From Zetaproteobacteria bacterium (GTDB lineage Bacteria > Pseudomonadota > Zetaproteobacteria > Mariprofundales > Mariprofundaceae), in the NCBI GenBank assembly GCA_021545595.1, contig JAJRVG010000215.1, forward strand, positions 1 through 6,884: DNA of 6,884 nt, in the 5' to 3' direction. Of the stretch, positions 5,252-6,884 are shown one piece after another (position 1 is the first letter of the stretch; every line of letters begins with the position of its first letter). The position numbers and the translations under genes are program-made. The notes under the pieces were generated by a model, which saw nothing but the letters and a program-made list of their open reading frames with translations, had not been told where the DNA came from and searched no databases.

Positions 5252-6776
5252 AGCAATGCAACCCATACCCCGAATCGAACTCAAGCCGACACTTCTCTCA
5301 TCCCTGTCTGATGTGGAGCCATCTTCTGATGTCACCATCTCCGGTATCTGCAATGATTCACGTCTGATTCAGCCCGGTGATGCATTTCTCTGCATGCCCC
5401 GTACAGCAGCCCATGCCAATGATTTTGCACGCATGGCCATGGAGCGTGGTGCCATGGCTGTCATCACCATTGCCAGGCGGACGGGTAAACCTGTTACTAT
5501 TGACCTGCCATCCCTGCAGCTACCAAATATGTCAGCTGTGGGAGCGATGCTGCGCAAGCTTCTGGACACAGACAGGTTCGGCATCCACTACGTCGGTATC
5601 ACAGGCACAGATGGGAAGACAAGTATTGCATGGATGCTGCGCGAGGCGCTGCTGCGTCGCTCTGACAGGGTCTGGTCAACAGGCACGCTTGGGCTGATCC
5701 GGGATAATTCCGATATCTCTGATATCGGTAACACCACACCTTCACTGATGACCTCCCATTACCTCATACAGCAGGCCATGAAAGAGGGTATTGATGCGCT
5801 GGTGATGGAGGTCTCTTCACACGGCATTGAGCAGGAGCGCATCGCCGCCCTGCCTATCAATACGGCGATCTGGACCAATCTGGGCCATGACCACCTGCAG
5901 GACCATGGTGGCTTTGAGGCCTATGCCGCATTGAAGGCGCGGTTTGTTGACGAGACAGTTCGTCGGGGCGGTTTAGCCATCTGCAACGCTGATGATGAAA
6001 ATATCCGTAAACTGATGGCTGAAAACGGCACAGCTACTCACTGGTATGCACATGGCCTCTATGCCGCTGACATCAATCATGATATCGATCTGACGTGGGA
6101 GCAGGAGCTTCCGGGCATGGTTCGCTTCGCATACCAGGGCAAAGAGATATGCATTGAGGATATCCCGGCTGGAGAGTTTCATGCCGAAAACCTCGCTGCA
6201 GTTGCATTGACACTGATTCTTCGCTTCGGCCTGAAGTTTGAGATGCTCCCCTCCCTGCTGCGGGGAATTACCGCACCACCGGGTCGGATGCAGCCGTTGA
6301 ATATCAGTCGCTGGCAGGTATTTATTGATTATGCTCATACGCCGGAGGCGCTGGAGCGCTGTATGGCAACAGCCAGAACATTGACACGCAACCGTCTCAT
6401 TGTGGTATTTGGCTGCGGTGGCGAACGTGATCGTGAAAAAAGGCCCGAAATGGGTGCTATTGCCGTAGATCAGGCTGATCTGGTCTGGATCACTTCGGAC
6501 AACCCGCGCGGTGAGCCACCTGAAGTGATCGCCTCGGAAATCGAGAGCGGTATGCCCCAGCCCTACCCGGCCGAGGTGTTCCTTGAACTGGATCGCCGGG
6601 CAGCCATTGCGGAAGCTATAAATACCATGGAACCGGGTGATACCGTTGTTATTGTCGGCAAGGGCCATGAAACCTACATGGAGGTTGCCGGCCGCCGGAC
6701 TCCATGGAGTGACTTTGACGTTGCCGCCGACTGCCTGCACCTTAAAGAGGACCAGAGGATGCGGCTATGCGCATGA
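5244..6776 (+). CDS. murE: UDP-N-acetylmuramoyl-L-alanyl-D-glutamate--2,6-diaminopimelate ligase MurE
   Basis: Cytoplasmic ATP-dependent Mur ligase that adds meso-diaminopimelate to UDP-MurNAc-L-Ala-D-Glu. The 510 residues compare with 495 in E. coli. The N-terminal domain contains the substrate-contact segment CNDSRLIQPGDAFL (36-49). The central ATPase domain has the P-loop GITGTDGKTS (118-127, K125), EVSSHG (189-194), NLGHDHLQDHG (212-222) and K231 in ALKARF, the position of the carbamylated lysine. The C-terminal domain has PPGRMQ (345-350), DYAHTPEAL (362-370), FGCGGERDREKRP (389-401) and DNPR (419-422), the meso-DAP specificity motif. GKGHE (472-476) follows. Asp123 stands where Asn is more common (GTNGKT), and Gly-His precede the DH in NLGHDH. 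Neither removes a catalytic residue. It overlaps ftsI by eight bases and murF by ten. Confidence 0.96.
   Translation: MNKAMQPIPRIELKPTLLSSLSDVEPSSDVTISGICNDSRLIQPGDAFLCMPRTAAHANDFARMAMERGAMAVITIARRTGKPVTIDLPSLQLPNMSAVGAMLRKLLDTDRFGIHYVGITGTDGKTSIAWMLREALLRRSDRVWSTGTLGLIRDNSDISDIGNTTPSLMTSHYLIQQAMKEGIDALVMEVSSHGIEQERIAALPINTAIWTNLGHDHLQDHGGFEAYAALKARFVDETVRRGGLAICNADDENIRKLMAENGTATHWYAHGLYAADINHDIDLTWEQELPGMVRFAYQGKEICIEDIPAGEFHAENLAAVALTLILRFGLKFEMLPSLLRGITAPPGRMQPLNISRWQVFIDYAHTPEALERCMATARTLTRNRLIVVFGCGGERDREKRPEMGAIAVDQADLVWITSDNPRGEPPEVIASEIESGMPQPYPAEVFLELDRRAAIAEAINTMEPGDTVVIVGKGHETYMEVAGRRTPWSDFDVAADCLHLKEDQRMRLCA
6754..6759 (+). promoter_or_regulatory. Ribosome binding site of murF inside murE
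   Basis: AGAGGA lies seven bases before the ATG at 6767 and 13 before the next in-frame ATG at 6773. It therefore favours the 6767 start. It overlaps the last codons of murE. Confidence 0.6.
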
Positions 6777-6884
6777 CCGGTCTTGAACTCCAGAGGGCAA
6801 CCCGTGGCGCATGGCAGAAGGGAATTCCTGAATCAATCAACGGCATCAGTACCGATTCAAGAAAGTTTGTCGAAGGGCACGCTT
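6767..6884 (+). CDS. murF: UDP-N-acetylmuramoyl-tripeptide--D-alanyl-D-alanine ligase MurF, 5' part
   Basis: Only the first 39 codons are in the window and the gene continues past its right edge. MurF completes the cytoplasmic peptidoglycan precursor by adding D-Ala-D-Ala to the UDP-MurNAc-tripeptide made by MurE. The visible N-terminus runs from MRMTGLELQRATRGAW into INGISTDSRKFVEGHA (24-39). The STDSR block followed by a hydrophobic residue and a glycine is the start of the Mur-ligase N-terminal domain, as found in MurF. The ATP-binding and catalytic regions lie outside the window, so assignment also rests on position directly after murE. The start at 6767 overlaps murE by ten bases. ATG 6773 would overlap it as ATGA and drop two residues. 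Confidence 0.88.
   Translation, partial: MRMTGLELQRATRGAWQKGIPESINGISTDSRKFVEGHA

Noticed and set aside
5973..6740. Long minus-strand open frame (255 codons) opposite murE
   Set aside because: It is antisense to a well-conserved gene, has a low-complexity Cys/His-rich translation with no recognisable domain, and no plausible initiation signals. It is a shadow of murE.

Overview
The window reads as the 5' end of a division and cell wall (dcw/mra) gene cluster of a Gram-negative bacterium. A divergently transcribed Na+/H+ antiporter gene lies upstream of it. The evidence is the family-typical gene order mraZ-rsmH-ftsL-ftsI-murE-murF, a MurE with the DNPR signature of meso-diaminopimelate ligases, and an NhaA of the Gram-negative type. 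FtsI carries a C-terminal PASTA-like domain, which the enteric and beta-proteobacterial FtsI proteins I know lack. This points to another proteobacterial lineage (for example zeta- or delta-like), but I cannot fix the taxon from sequence alone.

Layout: positions 1-134 are downstream of nhaA and hold nothing I can support. nhaA runs on the minus strand (135-1343, start at 1343). A 354-base divergent intergenic region (1344-1697) carries control signals for both directions. On the minus strand there is a weak extended -10 (1546-1554) and a leader (about 1425-1499) with two mutually exclusive pairings. On the plus strand there is a TTGACA/AATATT promoter (1612-1640), four TGG(G/C)N elements at exact 10-bp spacing resembling an MraZ box (1630-1664), a 12-bp palindrome over the -10, and a 7-bp stem-loop near the predicted 5' end of the mRNA. 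From 1698 to the right edge there is one compact plus-strand operon: mraZ, rsmH, ftsL, ftsI, murE and the first 39 codons of murF. From rsmH onward every junction overlaps by 4 to 10 bases, and mraZ and rsmH are one base apart.

How the genes work together: MraZ is the operon's DNA-binding regulator and probably represses its own promoter. RsmH methylates C1402 of 16S rRNA and is a functional counterpart of MraZ in E. coli. FtsL and FtsI are inner-membrane divisome proteins, and FtsI cross-links septal peptidoglycan. MurE and MurF add the third residue and the terminal D-Ala-D-Ala to the cytoplasmic UDP-MurNAc-peptide precursor. nhaA is a neighbour with no evident functional link.

I see no CRISPR array, tRNA, rRNA, insertion sequence, phage gene or toxin-antitoxin pair. 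The coding content is core housekeeping. The parts most worth a second look are the control signals between nhaA and mraZ and the C-terminal domain of FtsI.
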